Source of the DNA: Luteibacter sp. Sphag1AF
Lineage (GTDB): Bacteria > Pseudomonadota > Gammaproteobacteria > Xanthomonadales > Rhodanobacteraceae
Direction: 5' to 3'
Assembly: GCF_014192715.1 (NCBI RefSeq)
Contig: NZ_JACHYH010000002.1
Location: 62,001-126,000 of the forward strand
Length of the DNA stretch: 64,000 nucleotides
The notes beneath the pieces are model-generated. The model was not told the DNA's origin. It did not search any database and was given only the letters and a program-made list of their open reading frames with translations. Shown here piece by piece: positions 25,676-33,905 of the stretch; positions within the stretch are counted from its first letter, which is position 1, and each line of letters opens with the position of its first letter. The position numbers were made by a program, and so were the translations under genes.

Positions 25676-26080
25676 ATGCCCGCCCCTACCGTACTTATTG
25701 TGGACCCCTACCCCGAGCTGGCCGACATGGCCCGCGAGGCATTGGCAAGCAAGGGGCTGACCGCACTTTCAGCGGAAACGTATAACGACGCCGTTTCCCT
25801 GCTGCGCACCACACCGTCACTTGACGTGGTGGTATGCCATGCACGCATGCCTGTGGCCGGGGACGATGAGTCCACCCGGTTTCTGGATCAGGTGGGCAAC
25901 AACAATGCCATGGGCCTGGTCGTGATCTCGTCCCGCCCGTTTTCCGAAGTGGGCAGCTTGCCCGAGCGCGCAGTGCGCCTGATGAAGCCATTCGATGTGG
26001 CCGAGCTGATCAACGCACTGGTCAGCGCCGGCCTGGATGCCTCGGCAGCACGCGCCCTCCAGGCCACCAGCCAGCGTTAA
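25676..26080 (+). CDS. Stand-alone degenerate receiver domain protein
   Basis: A 134-residue CheY-like fold. The first strand reads VLIVDPYPE, keeping one Asp. The position of the phosphorylated Asp in the third strand reads DVVVCHARMP, so Asp is replaced by His. The Ser/Thr (VVISSRP) and the Lys (RLMKPFDV) are kept. There is no output domain. It probably acts without phosphorylation; no kinase is adjacent. Stop at 26080 leads into the convergent gene below. Confidence 0.82.
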   Translation: MPAPTVLIVDPYPELADMAREALASKGLTALSAETYNDAVSLLRTTPSLDVVVCHARMPVAGDDESTRFLDQVGNNNAMGLVVISSRPFSEVGSLPERAVRLMKPFDVAELINALVSAGLDASAARALQATSQR

Positions 26081-26098
26081 GCCGGCTCTTCCAAAGCA

Positions 26099-26548
26099 TC
26101 AGGCCTTGCCCGAGGTATGGACCCAGTCGAGCACGACTTCGTCCGCGCCGCGCCGGGCGGGACCGGTGAGTTGCGCCATGTGCGCGAACGCTGCGGCATT
26201 CTTCAATTGGGCCTGCCGCGCCTGATTGGACGCCTGTCGGGCAGCCGCCTGCCGCTGACGCATCTGCACCACGTGCGGCGAAGGTTGACCCGGCCGCGCA
26301 AATTTCTGAAAGCGACGAAGTTCGTCGGCCGCCAGTTCCGTATCAAAAGCGGCCTGTAGCGCGGCGTCCCGCGCCTTGAGAAAATCAACAAGCAACGACA
26401 CCGCTTCCGTTGGCCGCCACTGGCCATCATCGCCTCGGGAAACAAGCATCGCGGGCAACCCGGGATCGTCCTCCGACGCACCCGCTTCCCGCAGTGCAAG
26501 CAACTGCGCGAGCAATGCCGCTTCGGGCAATGGTTTTCGGATGGCCAT
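26099..26548 (-). CDS. Unrecognised helical protein
   Basis: A 149-residue protein I cannot name. It is soluble, rich in Ala, Gln and Arg, with a long amphipathic helix near residues 90-130 (RQRQAAARQASNQARQAQ). I start it at ATG 26548, shortly after GGAAAT; the frame is open 75 codons further upstream without similarity to anything I know. It lies between the receiver gene (convergent, 18 bases) and the cupin-DUF2867 gene (same strand, 71 bases upstream). Confidence 0.62.
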   Translation of the reverse strand: MAIRKPLPEAALLAQLLALREAGASEDDPGLPAMLVSRGDDGQWRPTEAVSLLVDFLKARDAALQAAFDTELAADELRRFQKFARPGQPSPHVVQMRQRQAAARQASNQARQAQLKNAAAFAHMAQLTGPARRGADEVVLDWVHTSGKA

Positions 26549-26619
26549 GCAAGTGATTTCCAGATGACCCGACAGGGGCCTCACGCTGGCGCATTCTAGG
26601 ACCAAACACGTCCGGGCAT

Positions 26620-28038
26620 TCACGCCTGCGGCATCGACACCATCACCACCCGGGGAGCCGCGCGCGGAACAAATGCCGTTTCCGCCGCAGCGCGAAGCAT
26701 TACCGGGCTGACGTACCGCCTGTGCACGCCGTCGATCAGACGCAGGTACAGACGTCCGAACGTATTCTTGCAACGGACCCGCGTGCCCAGCATCAGGTCA
26801 ACACGGCCATCCGTCACCCGCACGGCCACGCAGGAGCGGAAGCGCAGATGCTTGTCGTCAGCGCCGAGAATCACCTCAGCGTAGCGATCCTTGTCGCTCA
26901 CGCGCTGATCAATGACCGGGAAACGACCCGCAAAGAGGGCACGGTCGGAATGACCGAGCAGTGACGATACCGGGCAAGCAAGTGACGAGGTGCGCAAACC
27001 CAGCGGGCGCACAAGCATATTGCGCAGCGCCATCATGCGCGAAACGCCCACGGGCGGGTGACTGACAAACGCGTCAAGCAACGAGGCCAGCAACGCCGAC
27101 GCACTCGCATCCGTTGCCTGCTTCGCCGCCAGCGTCAGAACAAAGGCGTCTTCATGGTCAAAGCCTTCCGTGAACTGATCGCGCAACAACGAGCCATCCG
27201 CCGGATGATCCATCTCGATGACGGTCTGCCGGCCGCCACTCTCCCGAAGAAAGCCGCCGGCGCGACCAAAACGCGCCAGAGCAGCACGCGATGCACCCAC
27301 CACCCGACGGGCAAAGCCGCACAACTTCCCCTGAAGGGAACCGGGAGCCGCCTCAAGCGACAGCGCAACAGTGGGAACATGTAGCTGTCCTGCCGACATG
27401 CTGGCCATCAGCTGGGTGACGCACTCGGGCAACACCTCGGTAAGCGCCGGAATCGACGCCTCATTGGCCATGACCTGACGCAGCAGCGATTCGGAAAGAT
27501 CACCGCCCAGCTCGTTCGTATGGCACGACAGAGCGAAAAATGCCGGATGCGTCGATGCACCTCCCAGGGGTGCAAACTGATGCCACGTGCCACCACCAAA
27601 GCGCACCGTGAACAGAGAATCCGGTGGCACGTCGATAAAGCGCAGCGAGCGCAGGAAGTTTGCCGGATCCGCCGCCATGTCTTCCAGCGTGGCCGTGGAA
27701 AACCGGAGTTGTGCGCCTGCACTGCCCGACACCGCGGTAAACACGCGATGCCCTGCGTGCCGATGAAACGGATGGCCATTTGCTCCCACGGCGAAGGTAT
27801 ACAGCGACGTCGCGTCACCGTGCTCCAGATGCGTGCCGCCCAGTCTTGCAGAGGGCTCGTCCAGCTCATCAATGAAGTGCGCATGGGCCTGCTGACGCAA
27901 GAGCGACGACGCCACGAGCTGACTGCCCGCCCCATGTCCCAATTGGGCGATCAGGGAAACTTCCACCGGTAAACCGCCTGCCGGGGAAGAAATGCGTGCG
28001 GTAGGAAACGATGCGGTGACGTGCGAACGGTGCGACAT
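26620..28038 (-). CDS. Cupin-like plus DUF2867 fusion protein
   Basis: A 472-residue soluble protein with two parts. Residues about 75-175 look like a cupin barrel: GHPFHRHAGHRVF supplies three His, and a late GGGTWHQFAP supplies another. Residues about 270-460 match DUF2867, seen in SAM-independent or ligand-binding START-like proteins, with VSRMMALRNMLVRPLGL and DRYAEVILGADDKHLRFR. Function is unknown. The gene follows an ArsR-type regulator by 38 bases and is very likely its target; the regulator's operator lies upstream of both. Confidence 0.75.
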   Translation of the reverse strand: MSHRSHVTASFPTARISSPAGGLPVEVSLIAQLGHGAGSQLVASSLLRQQAHAHFIDELDEPSARLGGTHLEHGDATSLYTFAVGANGHPFHRHAGHRVFTAVSGSAGAQLRFSTATLEDMAADPANFLRSLRFIDVPPDSLFTVRFGGGTWHQFAPLGGASTHPAFFALSCHTNELGGDLSESLLRQVMANEASIPALTEVLPECVTQLMASMSAGQLHVPTVALSLEAAPGSLQGKLCGFARRVVGASRAALARFGRAGGFLRESGGRQTVIEMDHPADGSLLRDQFTEGFDHEDAFVLTLAAKQATDASASALLASLLDAFVSHPPVGVSRMMALRNMLVRPLGLRTSSLACPVSSLLGHSDRALFAGRFPVIDQRVSDKDRYAEVILGADDKHLRFRSCVAVRVTDGRVDLMLGTRVRCKNTFGRLYLRLIDGVHRRYVSPVMLRAAAETAFVPRAAPRVVMVSMPQA

Positions 28039-28076
28039 GGAACTCCCCTGTATCCAGTGCGAAGAACGCCGGTCGA

Positions 28077-28397
28077 TCAGGCGCCCTGTTTTTTTGCCGC
28101 GAGCTTGCGGCTCTCACGCTTCAACGGCCCGGCCTTCGGGCAGATTTCAAAGGCAAACCCCGTCAACGTGTTTACCAGGCTGTCCCGGTTCAGCCGGTAA
28201 ACGATGAACTGCCCCTGCCGTTCGCTGGATACCAGCCCCGCTCCCTCCAGCACCGACAGGTGGCGGGAGATGGACGGCGCGCTCATCTCGAACCGGCTGG
28301 CGATCTCGCCCGCCGTCAGCTCCTGGGCAGACAGGTAGGCGAGAATTTCGCGGCGGGGGCGGGAAGCAAGCGCTTCAAAGAACTTGTCGGCGGCCAT
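28077..28397 (-). CDS. ArsR/SdpR-family winged-helix regulator
   Basis: A 106-residue repressor-type protein. The winged helix spans residues 5-85, with EILAYLSAQELTAGEIASRF and recognition helix SAPSISRHLSVLEGAGLVSSE. No metal-binding Cys pair (ELCVCDL) is present; the only Cys is in EICPKAG, so it is probably not an arsenic sensor. It resembles autorepressor SdpR/YceB-type members. A perfect AT-rich palindrome starts 11 bases before its ATG and overlaps the promoter. Confidence 0.9.
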   Translation of the reverse strand: MAADKFFEALASRPRREILAYLSAQELTAGEIASRFEMSAPSISRHLSVLEGAGLVSSERQGQFIVYRLNRDSLVNTLTGFAFEICPKAGPLKRESRKLAAKKQGA

Positions 28398-28407
28398 GAT
28401 CTTCGTT

Positions 28408-28427
28408 AATTAGCTCAGTAGCTAATT
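28408..28427 (-). promoter_or_regulatory. Probable ArsR-type operator
   Basis: A perfect inverted repeat, AATTAGCT then 4 bases then AGCTAATT. It is far more AT-rich than its surroundings and begins at the last base of the -10 box, so a bound dimer would cover the transcription start. Confidence 0.72.
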
Positions 28428-28455
28428 ATCTACTTATCGAAAGACATCACGTCAA
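28427..28455 (-). promoter_or_regulatory. Promoter of the arsR-cupin operon
   Basis: Minus-strand -35 TTGACG and -10 TAGATA separated by 17 bases. The palindrome at 28408-28427 follows directly, implying autoregulation. Confidence 0.65.
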
Positions 28456-28470
28456 GTGCCCACGCCCATG

Positions 28471-29688
28471 TCAGGGCGCGGCAGGCAATACCACGGTGAA
28501 GCAGGCACCCTGCCCCGGCGCGGAAACCACCCGGACCGTGGCCTGCAAGGCGTCTGCGGTCTGGCGCACAATCCACAGACCGATACCCAGACCTTCGGAC
28601 GCCGCGTCCGCCTGACGGAACGCGCCGAACAGATCTTCAACTTGCGAGTCGTCCAGGCCAATGCCCGTATCCACCACGTCGATATGCACCGTATCGTCGC
28701 GCAGACCCGAGACGATGCGAACGCTGCCGCCCGCAGGCGTGTACTTGATGGCATTGGAAACCAGATTGCCAAGCAAGGTTTCCAGCAGGCCCGCGTGAGT
28801 GAGGGCCACAGCGTGCGACACTTCCGTCGCAAGCGTCACGCCCTTGCGATCCGCTGCGCGTTGCCAGGCCTCCTGCACCGACTCCACCACTCCTGACACG
28901 TGCACCGGGCCCAGTACCGGCTGCGCGCCACCGTGCGAGCCGCTGGCTGCGGCAACCAGTTCGCCAAACGTGGCATCAATGGTCAGCAATTCGGAAGCGG
29001 CCTGATCGAGGTGACGGATCTGCTCGGCACTGGCCTGCGCACGCGCCTTGGTCATGGAATACATCGCGGAGCGAAGCGGTGCTTTCAGATCGTGGCCGGC
29101 GGTGGCGAGCATGCGTGCACGATGCTGGCCAACGCTGTTGGCGGCCGCCAGCATCTTGCGCAATTCAAGCTGCACCATCACCTGACGTGCCAGCGCACGC
29201 AGCGTATCCACCTGCGTCTGATCGAGCACACGGGGAACCGTGTCCAGCACGCACACCGTACCCAACGGCAAACCATCGGCCGTCTTCAAGAGAGCGCCAG
29301 CGTAGAAACGCAGACCCGGATCGGACACGACCAGCGGATTGCTCGCAAAGCGCGGGTCGGTCGTGGTGTCGGGCACTTCCAGAAAGTCGTGCTGCAAGAT
29401 GGCATGCGCGCAGATCGACGTGGCAAGCGGCGTTTCACGCACGCCCAGCCCGATTTCGGACTTGAACCACTGCCGATCCGCGTCAATCAAATTCACGACC
29501 GAGATCGGCGTGCCGCAGACCGCTGACGCAATACGCGTGATGTCGTCGAACGCAGATTCGCGCGGTGTGTCGAGAATGTCGTAAGCATGCAGGGCCCCCA
29601 GACGACGCGACTCTTCGTGTGCAGGCAACTTGGGGGCGGGATGGTGCACGCGATGCTCCGGTAAGAGCCTGGATTCTCGCATGTTCAT
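28471..29688 (-). CDS. GAF-domain sensor histidine kinase
   Basis: A soluble 405-residue kinase (from ATG 29688; another ATG at 29754 adds 22 residues). An N-terminal GAF domain covers residues about 30-180 and has the typical LDTPRESAFDDITRIAS and SICAHAILQ motifs. The phosphorylated His is in ATAGHDLKAPLRS near 200, followed by the N box NLVSNAIKYT, G1 DTGIGLDD and G2 GLGIGLWIV. No transmembrane segment and no response regulator gene lie nearby. The GAF motif set is the one common in phytochrome-free cytosolic kinases; the signal is unknown. Confidence 0.88.
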   Translation of the reverse strand: MNMRESRLLPEHRVHHPAPKLPAHEESRRLGALHAYDILDTPRESAFDDITRIASAVCGTPISVVNLIDADRQWFKSEIGLGVRETPLATSICAHAILQHDFLEVPDTTTDPRFASNPLVVSDPGLRFYAGALLKTADGLPLGTVCVLDTVPRVLDQTQVDTLRALARQVMVQLELRKMLAAANSVGQHRARMLATAGHDLKAPLRSAMYSMTKARAQASAEQIRHLDQAASELLTIDATFGELVAAASGSHGGAQPVLGPVHVSGVVESVQEAWQRAADRKGVTLATEVSHAVALTHAGLLETLLGNLVSNAIKYTPAGGSVRIVSGLRDDTVHIDVVDTGIGLDDSQVEDLFGAFRQADAASEGLGIGLWIVRQTADALQATVRVVSAPGQGACFTVVLPAAP

Positions 29689-29824
29689 GCGGAAGCAGCC
29701 TGAACGCGGCTTTTTAACCCCGCATCGGATCCCATCCAGGGAGCCGGCTTTCATGCAATGGCGTGATGAGCACGTTGCATCCGGATAGATGCATCAAACC
29801 AGCCTCCCAACGATTCGGCGCAGA

Positions 29825-30982
29825 TCAGTAAATCGGTACAGGACAGGTTGAATCAGGCGCGGCCTGGCGCACGGTCATGGCCACGGCGAGGATCGCCTTC
29901 CGCTCTTGTTTGTCAGGAGGATGGCTGGCCGATAAGGCATCCATTACGGTGCAACGCGACTGGGCCATCCCCAGCGATTCTTCACCTTGCCCCGGCAGCG
30001 GTATCGCCGCAGCAAACGCCGGTGCCACGCTCGCAAGCTGCTCAATCGCCTGCTTTCGGGCAACAGCGTCCGGGGTGCGCAACTGGCGCAACAACACAGG
30101 CATGTCGGCCTGATAGTAAGCCGCCAGCGCAGGCGTTGCGGCCACGTACCACGCCCACTGGAGAGCCCGCTCGTACGCTTGCCGGCCCGGGTCGGACGAA
30201 TCGGCCAGCCGGGACAGCAACACGGGCACAGCCCAAACGCCGGAACGGCCGAGCGCCAGCACGGCACGTGCGCTCCTCTGCGGGTCCTTGTCACCCACCA
30301 ACCGTGCCAGCACGGGCAAACGCTGCGGTGCCGCGACATGACTGATGGACTCGATGGCATCCCGCGCAGCGCGCGGGTCATACAACGGAATGCGCTCCAG
30401 CACCTGCTGGAGAACAGGCAATGCCTCCGGCGGCAAAGGCCCGAGCGATGCGACGGTCGATATAAGCGCCTCTCCGTCCAGCGATGCAGGGTTCGTTTCT
30501 TCGAGACGTTTCAACAGCGTCGTCGTCAACGCGGGCGAACGCGGCTGAATGGTCGTCAGCGCATAGAGAACCATCGCACGCACCCTGCCACTGGGATCGT
30601 CCAGCGCGTGCTCAAGATCCGGTGCGGCGGATATCGCCTGCTCGCGCATGAGCCCGAGTCCACTCGCGGCATTGACGCGCCCCAGTTCCGAGTCCGAGCG
30701 CAACAACGCCACCAGCGGAGCCAACGCACGCTCACCAAACCTGGGCAACTGCATTTGCAGGCAATAACTCTCCCTGTCTCTGCTGCTGCGCAGCTTATCC
30801 ATCACCTCTTCCAGCGAGGCATGACTGAAGGCGGGATAGACCGTCTCGCAGGGAGGCCACACGGGCCTCATCGCGCGAACTTCGCACGCATGAAACGCGC
30901 CGAGCAGGATGATCGCGACGAAGACAACCCACCGTCGCACCCCTACCCCGCGAACGTTCCGCCAGTCGCCGTGCCTGCTCAT
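29825..30982 (-). CDS. Exported HEAT-repeat protein
   Basis: A 385-residue protein with a signal peptide or N-terminal anchor (RRWVVFVAIILLGAFHA, residues about 14-30). From residue 75 onward come several HEAT-like helical repeats, such as ALAPLVALLRSD..LGRVNAASGLGLM, APDLEHALDDPSGRVRAMVLYAL and VPVLLSRLADSSDP. Such repeats usually hold partner proteins. Six Cys are present in the exported part. I use ATG 30982, 6 bases after AAGGGGG. It diverges from the membrane methyltransferase gene. Function unknown. Confidence 0.75.
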   Translation of the reverse strand: MSRHGDWRNVRGVGVRRWVVFVAIILLGAFHACEVRAMRPVWPPCETVYPAFSHASLEEVMDKLRSSRDRESYCLQMQLPRFGERALAPLVALLRSDSELGRVNAASGLGLMREQAISAAPDLEHALDDPSGRVRAMVLYALTTIQPRSPALTTTLLKRLEETNPASLDGEALISTVASLGPLPPEALPVLQQVLERIPLYDPRAARDAIESISHVAAPQRLPVLARLVGDKDPQRSARAVLALGRSGVWAVPVLLSRLADSSDPGRQAYERALQWAWYVAATPALAAYYQADMPVLLRQLRTPDAVARKQAIEQLASVAPAFAAAIPLPGQGEESLGMAQSRCTVMDALSASHPPDKQERKAILAVAMTVRQAAPDSTCPVPIY

Positions 30983-31172
30983 AGATTGCCCCCTTCCCCA
31001 GAACGTAAACCTAGCACCAAACGAGATCGCGGCGAGAAGAAAACAGAGCACTACAGTTCGTCCCACGTGATACATGCCTGGTCCCTGCAAGCGTGTATTC
31101 GCGACGACCTCCTGCGACGATCAGGAACCGGACACGCGGGCCCCTCGGCACGCCCCACACAGGAACGTTGCG

Positions 31173-31751
31173 ATGCCCTTCTTCCTTGAACATGCCCTGC
31201 GAATCACCTGGCTTGCCGTTCTGGGCTACTGGCTATGGGCCGCACGCTCGGCGAAACCGGCCCAGCAACAGGAATCGGGGGCCAAGCGCCTGCTGATGTA
31301 CTGGCTACCGCTCATCTTCGCCGCACTGCTGTTGGGGCCGAGCGAATGGTTCGCCGGAAACATACTCCGCGAACAGTTCGTACCGCACAGCACGCTGGTC
31401 TACTCCGTGGGTCTTGCTCTATGCGTATCGGGTGCCACGCTGGCCATCCTTTCCCGCGTGATGCTCGGCCGAAACTGGAGCGCCACCGTCCAGTTGAAAC
31501 AAGAACACGAACTCATCACCCACGGCCCCTACCGCTGGGTCAGGCACCCCATCTACACAGGCTTCCTCCTTCTGTTCCTCGGCAACGCCTTCATGGTCGG
31601 CGACTGGCGCGGCCTGCTTGCCGTAGCCATCGTGCTCATTTCGTTCTGGCGCAAGCTCCGCCTCGAAGAGACATGGCTGGCTGCGCACTTCGGGCAGGTC
31701 TACCGCGATTACCAGAGCCACACCAAGGCGCTTATTCCTGGGGTTCTTTGA
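31173..31751 (+). CDS. Isoprenylcysteine carboxyl methyltransferase-like membrane protein
   Basis: A 192-residue inner-membrane protein with about five hydrophobic helices. The C-terminal half has the SAM-binding signature of the ICMT/PEMT superfamily: GPYRWVRHPIYTGF and RLEETWLAAHFGQVYRDYQ. Bacterial members methylate lipids or small molecules, not prenyl-cysteine; the substrate here is unknown. ATG 31173 follows AGGAACG. Confidence 0.85.
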   Translation: MPFFLEHALRITWLAVLGYWLWAARSAKPAQQQESGAKRLLMYWLPLIFAALLLGPSEWFAGNILREQFVPHSTLVYSVGLALCVSGATLAILSRVMLGRNWSATVQLKQEHELITHGPYRWVRHPIYTGFLLLFLGNAFMVGDWRGLLAVAIVLISFWRKLRLEETWLAAHFGQVYRDYQSHTKALIPGVL

Positions 31752-31808
31752 GGGGGCTGGGGGGATCGCTCGCTTGGCACGCTTACGTTCTTTGCACAGG
31801 CGATTCGA

Positions 31809-32156
31809 TCACGCAGACCAACAATAAAGCGGGCTGCCAAAAATGCCAGGCGCGCTGAGGGCCTCCTGACTAGTGCCCCAAAAGCAACAAAAGCGATCAT
31901 GTTCTGGCTGATAAACCAACCAGTAACCCGCACTTCGCGCGACACACAATCCCGAAATGACACTTCCGTCCTTTGCGTCCGGGAAACCTGGCGGTGCAAC
32001 TACGGCGCTGACTTGAAATGGCTCGCAGACATGACGCCGAATATCATTAGCCAGATTGAAAAAATAAATTTCTGCGTCCTCTGACGCGTCAACGTAAACT
32101 CCCGACACATCGGAAAGAGCCGCTTCTAGCCTTTCGATTGGTGAAATATTGGTCAT
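31809..32156 (-). CDS. Orphan small protein of unknown function
   Basis: A 115-residue protein I cannot assign. It starts MTNISPIERLEAALSDVSG, has four Cys, and ends with an aromatic stretch (YWLVYQPEHDRFCCFWGT, then GSPLYCWSA). The TTAGGAT ribosome-binding site is good. Its codon use is visibly more AT-rich than neighbouring genes, which suggests recent transfer. It sits next to broken insertion sequences. The size, isolation and composition are like many immunity or orphan toxin-partner proteins, but no motif proves that. Confidence 0.55.
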   Translation of the reverse strand: MTNISPIERLEAALSDVSGVYVDASEDAEIYFFNLANDIRRHVCEPFQVSAVVAPPGFPDAKDGSVISGLCVARSAGYWLVYQPEHDRFCCFWGTSQEALSAPGIFGSPLYCWSA

Positions 32157-32162
32157 ATCCTA

Positions 32163-32570
32163 AGGAAACTCTGATTTTGCCCCGCGGTTGAAACGAAGCT
32201 CCCACCCACAGAGTGTAGAAGATGCCCGATCAGCTGACGTTAGCCACCCAGGCAGACCGTGGTTTCGAAGCGCATCGCAAGCCCACGCCGCGGGACGGGT
32301 TCCTGGCCGAGATGGACAAGGTGGTGCCGTGGTCGGAGGTGTGCGCGGCGGTGGAACATCCCTTGCGGGTAGTCAGACGCCAGTTTGGCCATGTGAAAGC
32401 CCGCTATCGCGGCTTGGCCAGGAACGGGGCACCGATGTTGACCTTGTTTACGCTGAGCAATGTGTGGATGGTGCGCGAGCGTCTGCAAGCGCAGACAGGG
32501 TAAGTGCGCCTGCTGCAGACATCGCAGTGGTATCACGCAGCAAAACGGGGTGCGAAATCGCCTCGTGACG
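32163..32570 (+). mobile_element. Internally deleted IS5-family element
   Basis: The 93-codon frame at 32222-32503 joins the N-terminus of an IS5-type transposase (RDGFLAEMDKVVPWSEVCA) directly to its C-terminus (VRRQFGHVKARYRGLARNG, then LFTLSNVWMVRERL). The catalytic middle, about 200-250 residues with the DDE triad, is missing without a frameshift. Imperfect ends can be paired: GATTTTGCCCCG near 32171 and, inverted, GATTTCGCACCCCG near 32553. The element cannot move alone. Confidence 0.75.
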
Positions 32571-32866
32571 AAGCAAATATCCGTTGGTGATCGTCAAGCG
32601 AGAGCGGGCACGATCACTGCCGTCAAAAAAGCGGGATGATCAGACCATCCCTAGAACGCCTATTTGTGGCAAAGCGTCGATCGCGTCGTGATTCCAATCA
32701 AGGTCAGCGGTGAGCCATCGAGCTTATCCGGTGGCCCGCCGCAGGCCAGGCCTTTGCGCACCGAAACCGTGCAACGGTTCCCGTGCGGGATGCCGCCTCG
32801 GTCGTTATCATCGACCCATGCCCCATCGCCCATGCGATGCCTCACGGAATCAGGGATGCCACCCCG
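32571..32866. other. Non-coding stretch after the IS remnant
   Basis: About 300 bases with no gene I can support. The short frames here lack family signatures and ribosome-binding sites. It may hold the promoter of the following lipoprotein gene. Confidence 0.4.
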
Positions 32867-33487
32867 ATGAGTTTGCGTTCCCTGGCCCGCTCCATCGTGC
32901 TGCTGACCGCTTCGGTGAGCTGCGCGTGTGCCGCCTCAACCCCGCCCCCTGCGCCTAGCTCCTCTACCGTGCGCGTGCCCGTTCAAGGACACCCCATGAC
33001 CTCCGTCGCATCGTCGCACTCGCCGGCGGCTGCGCGCGTTGCGCAGCAGCTGATGACCTTCCTGACCACCGTGCCCTCCAGCGAGGCCCTGACGGCCGAC
33101 TATGTGGGTCAGCAGTTCGGGGCGACGCTCGCCGGGGACGGCGAGCGATCCGTGTATCGCAGCAGCGACCTGGGCAGCGGCTGGAACTATGGTGTGGCGG
33201 TCACGCCGGGCAACCGGACTATGAAACGCGGGTTTGAGTTTTGGTTCTACAACCCAATGCCGGGCGCTGACCCCACGCCGATTTGCGCCCTCAATCTGGA
33301 TGCACTGCGCCAGCAGCTCGTGGCACACGGGTTTGTGGAACGCGTGGTCCCCTCTGAGAGGGGCGGCACCGACGGGAGTGACTTCTTGAAAGGCGACCTC
33401 GTGCTGACAGTCACCAGCCGAGATCTGGTGAACGCGCCCAACGGCGACGAATGCATCACCCGCTTGCAAACCACGGACGGTCGCTGA
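32867..33487 (+). CDS. Unrecognised putative lipoprotein
   Basis: A 206-residue exported protein. The signal peptide SLARSIVLLTASVSCACA ends at likely lipidation Cys near residue 19-21, followed by a Pro/Ser/Thr-rich linker and a soluble domain of about 140 residues with WNYGVAVTPGNRTMKRGFEFWFYNPMPG, read in pieces. No family is recognised. ATG 32867 is chosen because it opens the signal peptide; the frame begins 28 codons earlier. The gene is bracketed by two IS5-family remnants. Confidence 0.65.
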   Translation: MSLRSLARSIVLLTASVSCACAASTPPPAPSSSTVRVPVQGHPMTSVASSHSPAAARVAQQLMTFLTTVPSSEALTADYVGQQFGATLAGDGERSVYRSSDLGSGWNYGVAVTPGNRTMKRGFEFWFYNPMPGADPTPICALNLDALRQQLVAHGFVERVVPSERGGTDGSDFLKGDLVLTVTSRDLVNAPNGDECITRLQTTDGR

Positions 33488-33509
33488 GCGACACGGAGGG
33501 AACCATGGC

Positions 33510-33905
33510 TACGTCCCACCCCTCCCTCGAGGCGGCCGTTGCTCAATTTGCCCAACAAGCCGACGCTGCGGGACGTGTTCCTGGCCGAGATGGACAAGGT
33601 GGTGCCGTCGTCGGCGCTGTGCGCGGTGATCGAACCGTTCTATCCCAAGGCGCGTACTGAAGGTGGCCGTCGCCCGGTGGACCTGGAGCGCATGCTGCGC
33701 ATACCACTTCTTGCAGCAGTGGTATGCGTTGAGCGACTCGGCCGTGGAAGAAGTCCTGTATGCCTCGGCGTAGATGCGCCGATTCGTGGGCATCGACGTG
33801 GGCCGCGAGCCGGTGCCGGACGAAACGACGGTGTGTAAATTCCGGCATCTGCTGGATAAGCACCGTCTGGCCGAGCGCTCACCACGCTGTGGCACACCCT
33901 CATCC
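33510..33905 (+). pseudogene. Broken IS5-family transposase, N-terminal part
   Basis: The start is recognisable (NKPTLRDVFLAEMDKVVPSS, then ALCAVIEPFYPKARTEGGRRPVDLERML). Around 33,700 a frameshift moves the reading frame to HFLQQWYALSDSAVEEVLYASA, then an in-frame stop near 33,772, and the frame continues with RRFVGIDVGREPVPDETTVCKFRHLLDKHRL. The rest, including the DDE residues, is lost. Nucleotides 33575-33640 closely resemble 32300-32360 in the other remnant, so both come from related copies in the same orientation. Confidence 0.78.

Noticed and set aside
27992..28207. Small plus-strand frame over the arsR-cupin junction
   Set aside because: Overlaps the supported operon on the other strand and has no motif.
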